Positions 55,389 to 63,613 of a DNA stretch of 64,000 bases are shown piece by piece. Within the stretch, counting starts at the first letter, position 1. The number at the start of each line of letters is the position of its first letter. The stretch is from positions 2,934,001-2,998,000 of the forward strand of contig NC_010718.1 of the NCBI RefSeq assembly GCF_000020005.1, given 5' to 3'. The notes under the pieces are model-generated. The model made no database searches and was not told the origin of the DNA. It saw only the letters and a program-made list of their open reading frames with translations. Source of the stretch: Natranaerobius thermophilus JW/NM-WN-LF (GTDB lineage: Bacteria > Bacillota > Natranaerobiia > Natranaerobiales > Natranaerobiaceae). The position numbers were made by a program, and so were the translations under genes.

Positions 55389-56654
55389 TTAGCTAGAATG
55401 CACGGATTTTTCTTTGAGGAAGTAAGCACAAATTAAAGCTATTAAAGAAAATACAGCGTAAATTAAAAAACCCAATCGATAACCGTAGACTCCTGTATGA
55501 CCCGTAATATCAAGTACTATTCCAATAAAAAAGTTCATCACTGTAGTGCCAATGAATGGAGCGGTATTTATCACACTAACAGCAATTCCTGTATATGAAG
55601 GATCATTACTTTCTTTCCCTACAGCCTGACATAGCATGGCAAAAATAGCAAAAAAGCCTCCCATAAAGTATAGAAACGGAAGGTGAATTGTGGGAGGGGT
55701 GCCCTGCCATAGCACTAACTTATAAAGCCAAAATATTAAAAAAACAGCAGCACTAATTTGTATTAATAATTTTCTATTTCCAAGACGATCGGATAACTTA
55801 CCCATTACTGGAGAACCTACAATAACTCCTAATGTAAACACAAAAATCAAAGAAGCAGCTTGGTCTTTAGCAATTTCATAACTGGATTGCAAGTAAGTTA
55901 CTCCCCAGACACCAGAAAAACTCATCATTGCTCCATGTAAACCCATTAAAATTACAAAGCAAAACCATGTATTAGAGTTTGAAAGTACACTTTTGAAGCC
56001 TTTAGATAGATTAATAGTTTTAAAACTCTGAGTTGAATGGTGTCGGTTTATCGGAGGATAGTCAAGATCCTGGGGATCATCTCTGACAAAGGTCCATATT
56101 AATCCTAAGATTATAAAAGAAAATAGACCGATTAATATAAAAGAGTTTTGCCATCCTAGATTTAGTACCATTACAGCAAAGGGGGTTGTGGCGAAAAGTG
56201 CACCGGAGTTCCCCATTAAAGCAGACCATCCTGTCATAGTTGCAAATTCTTCAGGCCGGTACCACACGGATTGAATTTTAAAGATGCAAATTAACAAACC
56301 AGCCACACCAATTCCTACGAGAAAACGACCTAAATAGAGCAAAGCAATTTCTTGCGAAATTCCCATTAGAACAGACCCGCTCGAGGCCAATAAAAATCCG
56401 ATTGTAGCCACCTTCCGGGGGCCGACTGTATCAGCCAATATACCAGAAGGAATCTGCATAAGAGCATAGCTGTAAAAATAAATAGAAGCAAGATTACTGA
56501 GCGCTGTGCCTGATAATGCCAATTCCTCTCTGAGGGTATCTGCTACAACGCCAAGAGAATAGCGATGGAAAAAGCCCAGTAAATAGGCAAGGGCTAACAC
56601 CCCCCAAACCACCCGGCGATAGTTTTTTAGAGAAAAATTAGCTGTTAATTTCAT
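55389..56654 (-). CDS. MFS transporter (ACS/sugar-phosphate-like branch)
   Basis: 421 aa with 12 membrane segments. FHRYSLGVVADTL and GPRKVATIGFLLASSG are MFS motifs, with SDRLGNRKLL as the second half motif A. Overlaps nagA by 17 bases, so it is translationally coupled and probably moves an amino sugar or its breakdown product. Weak RBS AAGGAAAA before ATG 56654. Confidence 0.85.
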   Translation of the reverse strand: MKLTANFSLKNYRRVVWGVLALAYLLGFFHRYSLGVVADTLREELALSGTALSNLASIYFYSYALMQIPSGILADTVGPRKVATIGFLLASSGSVLMGISQEIALLYLGRFLVGIGVAGLLICIFKIQSVWYRPEEFATMTGWSALMGNSGALFATTPFAVMVLNLGWQNSFILIGLFSFIILGLIWTFVRDDPQDLDYPPINRHHSTQSFKTINLSKGFKSVLSNSNTWFCFVILMGLHGAMMSFSGVWGVTYLQSSYEIAKDQAASLIFVFTLGVIVGSPVMGKLSDRLGNRKLLIQISAAVFLIFWLYKLVLWQGTPPTIHLPFLYFMGGFFAIFAMLCQAVGKESNDPSYTGIAVSVINTAPFIGTTVMNFFIGIVLDITGHTGVYGYRLGFLIYAVFSLIALICAYFLKEKSVHSS

Positions 56655-57861
56655 TATTTATCAATTTTCCTTTTAAAATTGTGTTTTTTACTTCCAGTTT
56701 TTCTGTTAATACTGCTGCATCCGCTCTTTTGCCGGGTAATAAGCTGCCTCTTTCCTGTGACAACCCAAGAATTTTGGCCGGTGTTAAAGATATCATCTTT
56801 ACAGCTTCAGTCAAAGATAGAGAGGTGAATTTCATAATATTTTTCAGGGCCTCTGGTATAGTGAGGGTGCTGCCAGCTAATTGCCCTTCTTGAGTTTTTG
56901 CAGTGTTATTTTTTACAGTAACTATCTGTTTATCTAGTTGAAATTTTCCCTCTTCTAAACCAGTCCCTCGGATGGAGTCAGTAACAAGGACAATTTTATC
57001 TAAGGGTTTCTGCTTAATTACTAAATCAAGGATAGCTGGATGAAGATGTTTCCCATCGACAATTAATTCAATGGTCGCTTCAGGATGTAGGAGCAAGGCT
57101 ATAGCAGCACCAGGAGCTCTATGGTGAATTGCACTCATGCCATTAAATAAATGAGCCCCGTGGGATAATCCTGCACTAAAAGCATTGTTCATCTCTTCAT
57201 AAGTAGCATCTGTGTGGGCAGCTGACATAATTATGTTGTGTCTTCTCCCCCATTTAATCAGTTGAGATGCATTTTTCATTTCAGGAGCCAGAGATATCAT
57301 GTACAAATGCGCCCCAGCAAGTTCCCATAACTCGTTAACACTTTTTAATGAAGGGGGAATGATATTTTTCTCCGTTTGAACTCCCTTTTTTTCTGGATTA
57401 ATAAAAGGGCCTTCTAAATGCATTCCCAGTAAATTAGTGTCAATTTGATTGCTAGCTTTGTTATCTAAATATTTTCTGACAGTCCCTACAGCTTGTTTGA
57501 TTTCCGACCAGGATGATGAGAAAGTAGTAGCTAAAAAACCAGTCACACCCTGTTTTAAATAGAATGCGCTTATTTTTTCTAGTCCTTTTGTATCCGCATC
57601 CATTATATCGAATCCTAGTCCGCCGTGAGTATGTAGATCAATGAAGCCTGGCGCCAAGTATTTTCCCTGTAAGTCAATTTCTTTGCTCTCAATGAGCCCC
57701 AACTCTCCCTGATCAATAGAAGTATCACTAGGAGCCAGAACATTATCATCAACATCTCGACCTAAATCCCAAATATAGCCATCGTTTCCGGCTATTAGAT
57801 AACCCGGAGAAAGAACCCCCTGTTCCGTAATCAATTGTGCATTCCGCAAAATCAGAGCCAT
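56638..57861 (-). CDS. nagA: N-acetylglucosamine-6-phosphate deacetylase
   Basis: 407 aa. Metal motif FIDLHTHGGLGFDI, HLEGPFINPEKKG, AAHTDATYEEM, DGKHLHP and the catalytic Asp in VTDSIRGTG are all present. It makes glucosamine-6-phosphate, which NagB (60437-61177) converts to fructose-6-phosphate. ATG 57861 follows AGGGAGGGC. Confidence 0.93.
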   Translation of the reverse strand: MALILRNAQLITEQGVLSPGYLIAGNDGYIWDLGRDVDDNVLAPSDTSIDQGELGLIESKEIDLQGKYLAPGFIDLHTHGGLGFDIMDADTKGLEKISAFYLKQGVTGFLATTFSSSWSEIKQAVGTVRKYLDNKASNQIDTNLLGMHLEGPFINPEKKGVQTEKNIIPPSLKSVNELWELAGAHLYMISLAPEMKNASQLIKWGRRHNIIMSAAHTDATYEEMNNAFSAGLSHGAHLFNGMSAIHHRAPGAAIALLLHPEATIELIVDGKHLHPAILDLVIKQKPLDKIVLVTDSIRGTGLEEGKFQLDKQIVTVKNNTAKTQEGQLAGSTLTIPEALKNIMKFTSLSLTEAVKMISLTPAKILGLSQERGSLLPGKRADAAVLTEKLEVKNTILKGKLINNEINS

Positions 57862-58147
57862 ATAAAGCCCTCCCTAAAATAATTCTACGTACTACTTAGT
57901 TTTAAGATGTAAAAGATGAATATTGATAACTGTAAAACTTCAATTAAACTTAAAAGTATTCAGGTTTGGCAACAGCTTCTAAATTTAAAATCTTTAGAAT
58001 TCTCCCAATTTCATTATATTGTTAATACATACTTTGAACAACCTCTTTCTGCATGACTGACTTCAGTTTTTGATTAATAGTAATAATTATCTTTTGTTGC
58101 TAGGAGGAATTTGGGTGGTCTTGTAGAACTCGTCTGTCGAAAAGGAG

Positions 58148-58873
58148 GTGAGATTTATAGTTAAAAAGACCATCTCATCAAGGAAAATTCCTTTTTTAAT
58201 AACTATATCATACTTTGCCGCCTTTATAATCATCAGATTAATGGTACAAATAGCCGGTTCTGCTGAAAGCGAGTTTGCCGATGCAGCTAAACAGGGGTTA
58301 ACACCCGAGGTTGATTTTTATATTGGTAGGAATATCATTTTATTCGGTTATCATATTCATCACTTTTATTTCGGTATCTTATTACTCGCCATTGCGGGTT
58401 GGATTGCCATAGTCGGGTCAAAGCATTTCTCTCGTGAACATGCTGCGTTATGTTATGGGGCTGGTTTGGGTTTATTCATGGATGAAATCGGCCTTTTACT
58501 TACATGGGGAGACTACTATTCTAGCCTAACTTATCTTTTAAGCTTATTTTTAGCTGGTATTTTACTAAATATAGTATTTTTCCCGTATTTTTGGAAAGAT
58601 GTTAAAAATAATTTAATTGCCAGTAGACCCGACTCCAGTTTTTGGAATCGAGCCTTTAAAAATCATAAAGTGATTGAGGTGGTTGATAATATGAGTGAAA
58701 AAACAGAGCAAAGCACCAAAGCTAGTTTGGTGTTTTCCGGAATCGTATACATTGCCATGGGAGGACTTATTCTAATTTTCCCGGAATTTGTATATTATTG
58801 GATAGCAGGCGGGTTCTTCCTTCAGGGAATCGCATCTTTTGTGAACGCTTGGCAACAAAAAGAATCTAATTAA
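58148..58873 (+). CDS. Unrecognised membrane protein with HIHH motif
   Basis: About 238 aa, 5-6 membrane segments. The first half has GYHIHHFYFGILLL, a His-rich motif in a helix that could bind metal; GLGLFMDEIGLLLTWGDYY follows. The second half (from about 190) has GIVYIAMGGLILIFPEFVYYWIAGG, resembling DUF308/HdeD repeats. AAAGGAGGTGAG is an excellent RBS, but the codon at the right distance is ATA (58157); GTG 58148 lies within the RBS. Either ATA is used or an ATG was lost. Stands alone, ending at a terminator. Confidence 0.7.
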   Translation: MRFIVKKTISSRKIPFLITISYFAAFIIIRLMVQIAGSAESEFADAAKQGLTPEVDFYIGRNIILFGYHIHHFYFGILLLAIAGWIAIVGSKHFSREHAALCYGAGLGLFMDEIGLLLTWGDYYSSLTYLLSLFLAGILLNIVFFPYFWKDVKNNLIASRPDSSFWNRAFKNHKVIEVVDNMSEKTEQSTKASLVFSGIVYIAMGGLILIFPEFVYYWIAGGFFLQGIASFVNAWQQKESN

Positions 58874-58875
58874 AA

Positions 58876-58950
58876 GGATGTACTGTCAAACCCTCGCTTA
58901 ATCCGTTCAATTAAATTTTACAGTATCAATAACTAAATATAACAGCGCCA
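58876..58950 (-). repeat. Dispersed repeat (copy C)
   Basis: 58876-58926 is the inverted partner of 11057-11107. The next bases (AACAGCGCCA at 58941-58950) match, inverted, ATGGCGCTGTTATA at 61879. So this copy joins pieces seen separately in the other two, suggesting remnants of one mobile element family. Confidence 0.5.
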
Positions 58951-58960
58951 ATTAAAAATA

Positions 58961-58996
58961 GGGCTAGTGGTAAATTTTCTATTACCATAGCCCTTT
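58961..58996 (+). terminator. Terminator after the HIHH membrane protein gene
   Basis: GGGCTA-g-TGGTAA pairs with TTACCA-TAGCCC (one bulged G), followed by TTTCTTGTTTT. Confidence 0.85.
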
Positions 58997-59061
58997 CTTG
59001 TTTTACCGATTCACCAAACAATACCTAGTTTACCGCAAGAAAATGTAGTTAATTTTTGATG

Positions 59062-60303
59062 TTACGACCTTGACAGGACATCTTTGACGATTTTACCTGA
59101 TTTCATTATTAGTTGAATATTTTTTGTATCTGTAATCAAGTTAATTTCTTCAACGGGATTACCATCTATTACAATTAAATCTGCTTCCATACCCTGTTTG
59201 ATTTGTCCTACTTCACCCTCTAAACCGCAGGCTTTAGCCGCTATTTTAGTTCCTGTTTTTAGTGCTTCTTGACTTGACATAATACCATATTCCACCATCA
59301 AAGCCATTTCCCGTGCGTTATTCCCCTGAAAGTTATAGGGGGTACCAGCATCTGAGCCACTAGCAACTTTAATCCCCATTTCAACAGCTTTCCTCAAAGT
59401 TTTAATTCTAGCTTCTTTTTTATGCTTAAGCTTTTCTACCATGAAGGGTGCAACTCCACCTTCTTTGCCGTATTCAGTCATAAAATAATCAGGAGCTAAA
59501 GTGGGAACATAATAAATATTATGTTGTAACATCATTTCTAAGGCTTCTTCGTCAGCGAATGTACCGTGTTCTATGGTATGGACACCGGCTTTAATGGAAT
59601 TCTTGATTCCTTCTGCTCCATGGGCATGGGATGCCACTTTTTTATTAAGTTTATCTCCCTCTTCAACAACAGCTTTTATTTCATCAACATCTGGTTGAAC
59701 AGCGCCAGCCACCCCACCTGGATTCATTATGGCTCCAGTTGCCATAATTTTCAAAACATCTGCACCCAGTTTTAATTGTTCACGGGCTGCTTCCTTGAAG
59801 GCATCGTAACCATTAACTTCTTCATATAAGCCATTAAAATACTCTGATCCGGGAGCAGTAATACATAGGATTTTGCCGCTGGTAAGAATGCGCGGTCCGT
59901 TAATAATCCCCTGTTCAACAGCTGCTTTGACACTTATATCAATTCCATTTACAGAACCCAAGTTCCTAATTGTTGTAAACCCAGCCTGCAGGGTTGTTTC
60001 CATTTCTTTTGCAGCTCTAATAGCTCTCAATTTATCCTCTACTAAATTTTCATCATAGGTATCAGCCATCCCATGTAGGTCTAGATGGGTATGGGCGTCA
60101 ATAAACCCTGGCAGTAATGTCCTGCCTTTTAAGTTATAAACTTGACCTGTAAATTCAGCTTGATCATCTTGTATCGCTTCGTCTTTATCCAAAACATCAG
60201 CTATTAATCCATCTTTAATTACAATGGTAGCATTCTCAATTATCTTTTCCCCATCAAACAACTTGACATTTTCAAAAATTATATTCTTGGTTGTATCTTT
60301 CAT
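59062..60303 (-). CDS. Amidohydrolase, imidazolonepropionase/Xaa-Pro dipeptidase-like
   Basis: 413 aa from ATG 60303 (GGAAAGGGGAT upstream). FIDAHTHLDLHG (metal His pair), VLKIMATGAIMNPGG (carbamylated Lys position), ASHAHGAEGI, HTIEHG and SGSDAGTPYNF (Asp) are the subtype motifs. Such enzymes cleave dipeptides with C-terminal Pro, Arg or Lys, or cyclic amides. It lies between nagA and nagB but its motifs do not suggest an amino-sugar role. Confidence 0.85.
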   Translation of the reverse strand: MKDTTKNIIFENVKLFDGEKIIENATIVIKDGLIADVLDKDEAIQDDQAEFTGQVYNLKGRTLLPGFIDAHTHLDLHGMADTYDENLVEDKLRAIRAAKEMETTLQAGFTTIRNLGSVNGIDISVKAAVEQGIINGPRILTSGKILCITAPGSEYFNGLYEEVNGYDAFKEAAREQLKLGADVLKIMATGAIMNPGGVAGAVQPDVDEIKAVVEEGDKLNKKVASHAHGAEGIKNSIKAGVHTIEHGTFADEEALEMMLQHNIYYVPTLAPDYFMTEYGKEGGVAPFMVEKLKHKKEARIKTLRKAVEMGIKVASGSDAGTPYNFQGNNAREMALMVEYGIMSSQEALKTGTKIAAKACGLEGEVGQIKQGMEADLIVIDGNPVEEINLITDTKNIQLIMKSGKIVKDVLSRS

Positions 60304-60337
60304 TTTACTATCCCCTTTCCAAGCCACTTAAAAATAA

Positions 60338-60364
60338 AACCCTGGCCATCATTGGGCCAGGGCT
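60338..60364 (-). terminator. Terminator after nagB
   Basis: On the minus strand CCCTGGCC and GGCCAGGG (60340-60347, 60355-60362) form an 8-bp GC-rich stem followed by TTTTATTTTTA. Confidence 0.9.
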
Positions 60365-60436
60365 GAGATTTTGTAATCCCATGTTCCCATATGGTCTTGT
60401 AATAATAATTATAGCAGTTATTCCAGAAAAAGCAAG

Positions 60437-61177
60437 TTAATTATATGCCTCTCCATCGACAATTATAGTTACATTAGAATGTAGTTTGACTAAACTAGCT
60501 GGTAATCTAGTAGTTATTTCAGGAGAGAACAATTGCTTGATCACCGGTGCTTTTTCACTACCATTAGCTATTATCAGGAGTTTTTGGGCACTTAAAATTG
60601 TTCCTATTCCCATAGTTATAGCCTTATCTGGAATGGCATAATCATCTTTGGATTCATTACCTAAAGTTTTTTTTAGTAATTTTTTATTGTTTATTATTGT
60701 TTGATCCGATAATTCAGTCACATGAGTGTCTTCTCTGAGGGAGTTTCCAGGTTCATTAAAACCGATATGTCCATTAGTACCTAAACCAAGTATCATAAGA
60801 TCTACAGGATTTTCTTTGACTTTTTGTTCGTAATTTGCTGCTGCTATTATTGGATCTTCTGGATTACTAGGTGGAAGAAAAGTATTCTCTTTATCAATAT
60901 CAATGTGGTCAAAGAAATAATAGTTCATGTAAGAATGATAGCTAATAGGATTGTCTTCAGATATACCTAAAAACTCATCAATATTAAAGGTTGTCACATC
61001 TTTGAAAGTAAGTTGCCCTTGTTGATACCTGGAGATCAGTGACTCATACATACCTAAAGGGGTTCTTCCGGTTGGCAAACCCAAAATTGTATTGGGTTTT
61101 GAAATAATTTGATCTGTTATGATTTCAGCTGCTTTTTGGCTTAATTGGAAATAGTTATCCACTACAGTTAATTTCAT
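60437..61177 (-). CDS. nagB: Glucosamine-6-phosphate deaminase
   Basis: 246 aa. GLPTGRTPLGMY (phosphate), FNIDEFLGI with catalytic Asp/Glu, and LGLGTNGHIGFNEPG (His) are intact. It produces fructose-6-phosphate and ammonia. It starts 57 bases after the EIIA-like gene. The C-terminus is a few residues shorter than in allosteric enterobacterial NagB. Confidence 0.94.
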   Translation of the reverse strand: MKLTVVDNYFQLSQKAAEIITDQIISKPNTILGLPTGRTPLGMYESLISRYQQGQLTFKDVTTFNIDEFLGISEDNPISYHSYMNYYFFDHIDIDKENTFLPPSNPEDPIIAAANYEQKVKENPVDLMILGLGTNGHIGFNEPGNSLREDTHVTELSDQTIINNKKLLKKTLGNESKDDYAIPDKAITMGIGTILSAQKLLIIANGSEKAPVIKQLFSPEITTRLPASLVKLHSNVTIIVDGEAYN

Positions 61178-61234
61178 GTTTACACCTCACAGTTGAGGTA
61201 GTTATAGTCAAATAATACAGATTATATTTCTGTA

Positions 61235-61720
61235 TTATCCTGTGATTTTAGCTTTAAACAATACATCACCCGCTTCTGTTTCATTACCGGAATTATATTC
61301 AACCTCTTCAATCCGGTTAGAATCAGTTATTACGACAGGAGTTACCAGTGATTTACCAGCCTGTTTTATAATTTGATGATCAAATTTTATTAATGGCTGA
61401 GATTCATCTACCTGTTCCCCTTCTTCAACCAAACCTTCAAACCCATAACCTTCTAGTTGTACTGTTTCACTACCAATATTAATCAAAATTTCTAGGCCAT
61501 CTTCAGTGGCTAAACCAATACCATGATTAGTATCAAAGGTTTTCGTTATTTTCCCCTTAACAGGTGACACTAAAATCCCATCAGTTTCTTCCGAGGGCGT
61601 TATAGCAGCTCCTTTCCCTGCTTCGCCCTGTGCAAATTTAGGATCTTCCACTTCATTTAAGTCAACAACTTTACCAGAAAAAGGTGCTTTAATCTCTGTC
61701 CATTTCGAACTAGCTACCAC
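61235..61720 (-). CDS. Glucose-family PTS EIIA-like protein lacking the phosphorylated His
   Basis: 161 aa, the full EIIA-Glc domain (APFSGKVVDLNEV, GILVSPVKGKIT, AGKSLVTPVVI). The first active-site His is present (His66 in TNHGIGLAT). The phosphorylated His, expected in EILIHIG, is Asn81 (EILINIGSETV), so normal phosphotransfer is impossible. No EIIB or EIIC is nearby. It is co-transcribed with nagB and may be a binding or regulatory relative. Confidence 0.85.
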   Translation of the reverse strand: MVASSKWTEIKAPFSGKVVDLNEVEDPKFAQGEAGKGAAITPSEETDGILVSPVKGKITKTFDTNHGIGLATEDGLEILINIGSETVQLEGYGFEGLVEEGEQVDESQPLIKFDHQIIKQAGKSLVTPVVITDSNRIEEVEYNSGNETEAGDVLFKAKITG

Positions 61721-61800
61721 TCTATATCTTCCTCCTTTTATTAATATTATAAACTATTTTTTCTAAGTACAAATTTTAATTTCTTATAGGAGTTGATTAT

Positions 61801-61923
61801 GTGACCCTTAATATTCTTCTTTACATTCAGCTCTTTTTCCTGCTAATCTTTGCTTTTTTCACAAGGCAATCTAAAATAATGGCGCTGTTATACTCCGTTG
61901 TTGATTATCATGTTCAGGGATGA
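61801..61923 (+). CDS. Possible small membrane peptide (40 aa)
   Basis: GTG 61801, 8 bases after AGGAG, opens a 40-codon frame with a strongly hydrophobic segment (LNILLYIQLFFLLIFAFF) and a short polar tail. The frame's 3' part overlaps the repeat 61873-62035, and no family is recognised. Chance or remnant is quite possible. Little else is visible in the 411-base gap 61721-62131 apart from the repeat and a terminator. Confidence 0.25.
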   Translation: MTLNILLYIQLFFLLIFAFFTRQSKIMALLYSVVDYHVQG

Positions 61924-62035
61924 GTAGTTGATCAGGACGTTTTTATTCTACTGCTTGGGAGTTTTTAAGTACCTGCCCGAAATATTGGATGTGAAAATAA
62001 AGAGTTCAACTATTAACATACAACTCTAATACAAC
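61873..62035 (+). repeat. Dispersed repeat (copy B)
   Basis: Begins AAAATAATGGCGCTGTTATA (inverted match to 58941-58950 and beyond) and continues with blocks shared with 11133-11270 in the same order. No transposase is nearby, so it is probably a decayed or non-autonomous element. Confidence 0.45.
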
Positions 62036-62045
62036 TAAAAGAAAA

Positions 62046-62083
62046 AAAGCTGGAAGGTAAAGTACCACTTCCCTTCCAGCTTT
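62046..62083. terminator. Terminator after the HAD phosphatase gene
   Basis: AAAGCTGGAAGG (62046-62057) and CCTTCCAGCTTT (62072-62083) form a 12-bp perfect stem; T/A-rich runs lie on both sides. Confidence 0.92.
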
Positions 62084-62131
62084 AACAAGCCTTTTCTATC
62101 TCTAGGTTAGTTCTTAGACTGCTATTTCAGA

Positions 62132-62821
62132 TCAGTTAAGAAATATGTTAAAGATTTGTCTCTGTACATCATTAAAGTCTTTAAAATTATAAAAAGATAT
62201 CCCATGCTCTCTACAAAATTCAGCTAGGTTGCTACGAGCAAAAACTAAATCAGAAGTTTCTGCACCACATCTATCTGTCAGTCCATCTCCTATAAATATA
62301 ACCTGCTTATGCTGTGCTTGTAAATTCTTTACATGACTGCGTTTACAATTCCCGCAGGGGCCAAAATCTTTAATGCAGTTGACAGAATCATGATAAAAAG
62401 TAATGCTGATATTATTTTTATTGAAGTGTAATTGATTGGCATAAATTCTGGCATAGGAGTTAATCAATGGATCAACACTGTGTAATATTTTCTCGATAAT
62501 ATTTGTAAAACCGCCACTGACCACATATAGGGGAATTTTATGCTTCATACATATTTGGGTAAAACTTTTAAAGCCAGTTCGAACTTCTGTGTTCTGTAAT
62601 AGAAATTCACTGTATTGATTTTCCAAAATTTTAATTTCTTTAAAATGTCTTTTCATGGCCTCCCGGGTGCCAATCTTGCTATTTTGAAAAAGTCGCTCAA
62701 CTTCCTGGTTTGTTTCAGTACCAAAGTTATCAATAATCAGATCATTTGTATCTTGAGAAGTAATTGTGCCATCGAAATCTGTTATAACGGCTAGTTGATT
62801 TAAATCCATATCTTTTGACAT
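62132..62821 (-). CDS. HAD-superfamily phosphatase, MtnX-like
   Basis: 229 aa. DFDGTITSQDT holds the nucleophilic and acid Asp, YVVSGGFTN the Ser, and IFIGDGLTDRCGA the metal Asp pair. CGNCKRSHV in the cap region is typical of the MtnX/phosphoserine phosphatase-like branch. MtnX acts in methionine salvage, but no other mtn gene is here, so the substrate is open. ATG 62821 follows GGGGTGAT. Confidence 0.85.
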   Translation of the reverse strand: MSKDMDLNQLAVITDFDGTITSQDTNDLIIDNFGTETNQEVERLFQNSKIGTREAMKRHFKEIKILENQYSEFLLQNTEVRTGFKSFTQICMKHKIPLYVVSGGFTNIIEKILHSVDPLINSYARIYANQLHFNKNNISITFYHDSVNCIKDFGPCGNCKRSHVKNLQAQHKQVIFIGDGLTDRCGAETSDLVFARSNLAEFCREHGISFYNFKDFNDVQRQIFNIFLN

Positions 62822-62853
62822 TTTTTTATCACCCCAGTAAAGCTACTCCCGAC

Positions 62854-62867
62854 ATTTCCCGGGAAAT
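62854..62867. promoter_or_regulatory. 14-bp perfect palindrome upstream of the HAD phosphatase
   Basis: ATTTCCCGGGAAAT is its own complement and lies 33-46 bases before the ATG. It could be an operator; the match is short. Confidence 0.3.
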
Positions 62868-63007
62868 ATAGACAAAATATCTGTTTATCTGTGTTTATAC
62901 CAACGACTACGATTATTATAACATACTAAAACCTAGTTCCCTATAATCAACCTAAAACCATAATAATATCATTTTCAATTCTGTTCTAGCCAATTTCTAT
63001 GTTCCAG

Positions 63008-63613
63008 CTAAATCACATAATTATACCCGTACTCTAAAGCTTTTTCGTTCTGCTGACTGTATTTTGCTGGTACATTATTTCGCAAAGAGTTCAACCAAGC
63101 TTGCCAGGGAATTTCAAGCTTGGCTGCTAACATTCCTACAAGAAGTGTATTAGCTAATTTTTCAGTACCAAACTTTTTTCCTGTTTCAAAGGCGTTTATT
63201 GTCGTTAAATTACATTTTTCAGATAACTGTTCCTGGTAATTGACTGGATACTCCTCTTGCTCTAATAGTACAGGGGAGGGGTGAATCTCCTTAGTATTGA
63301 CAAAAATATAACCCTTGGGTTCCGGTGACATAATACCAAGCCACCTTAAAGCTTCTAAGGGCTCTGTAGCAATCATGAAATGACCCTCTCCCTCAGGTAT
63401 ATTTGGTGAAAAAATTTGGTCTTGAGAAATTTTGACTGAACCCCATACTTTGCCACCTCTCTGAGCTAACCCAATCACATCAGTTGTTTTAAAGTCATAA
63501 CCTGCATTTAATGCTGCATCTGCTATTACTTTTGTAGTTAGAACAAGTCCTTGTCCCCCAACTCCGCATAGAATTATATTCGTGGACCTTGCTCTATTAG
63601 AATTAACTGTCAT
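63008..63613 (-). CDS. iorB: Indolepyruvate:ferredoxin oxidoreductase, beta subunit
   Basis: 201 aa, normal. NIILCGVGGQGLVLTTKVIA and TDVIGLAQRGGKVWGSVKI are the gamma-domain signatures of 2-oxoacid:ferredoxin oxidoreductases. With IorA it oxidatively decarboxylates aryl pyruvates to aryl acetyl-CoA in amino acid fermentation. Overlaps iorA by 11 bases. Confidence 0.93.
   Translation of the reverse strand: MTVNSNRARSTNIILCGVGGQGLVLTTKVIADAALNAGYDFKTTDVIGLAQRGGKVWGSVKISQDQIFSPNIPEGEGHFMIATEPLEALRWLGIMSPEPKGYIFVNTKEIHPSPVLLEQEEYPVNYQEQLSEKCNLTTINAFETGKKFGTEKLANTLLVGMLAAKLEIPWQAWLNSLRNNVPAKYSQQNEKALEYGYNYVI

Noticed and set aside
58112-58165. 17-codon frame overlapping the start of the HIHH membrane protein
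   Set aside because: The spacing to GGAGG is short (3 bases), and the peptide has no features; coupling remains only a possibility.
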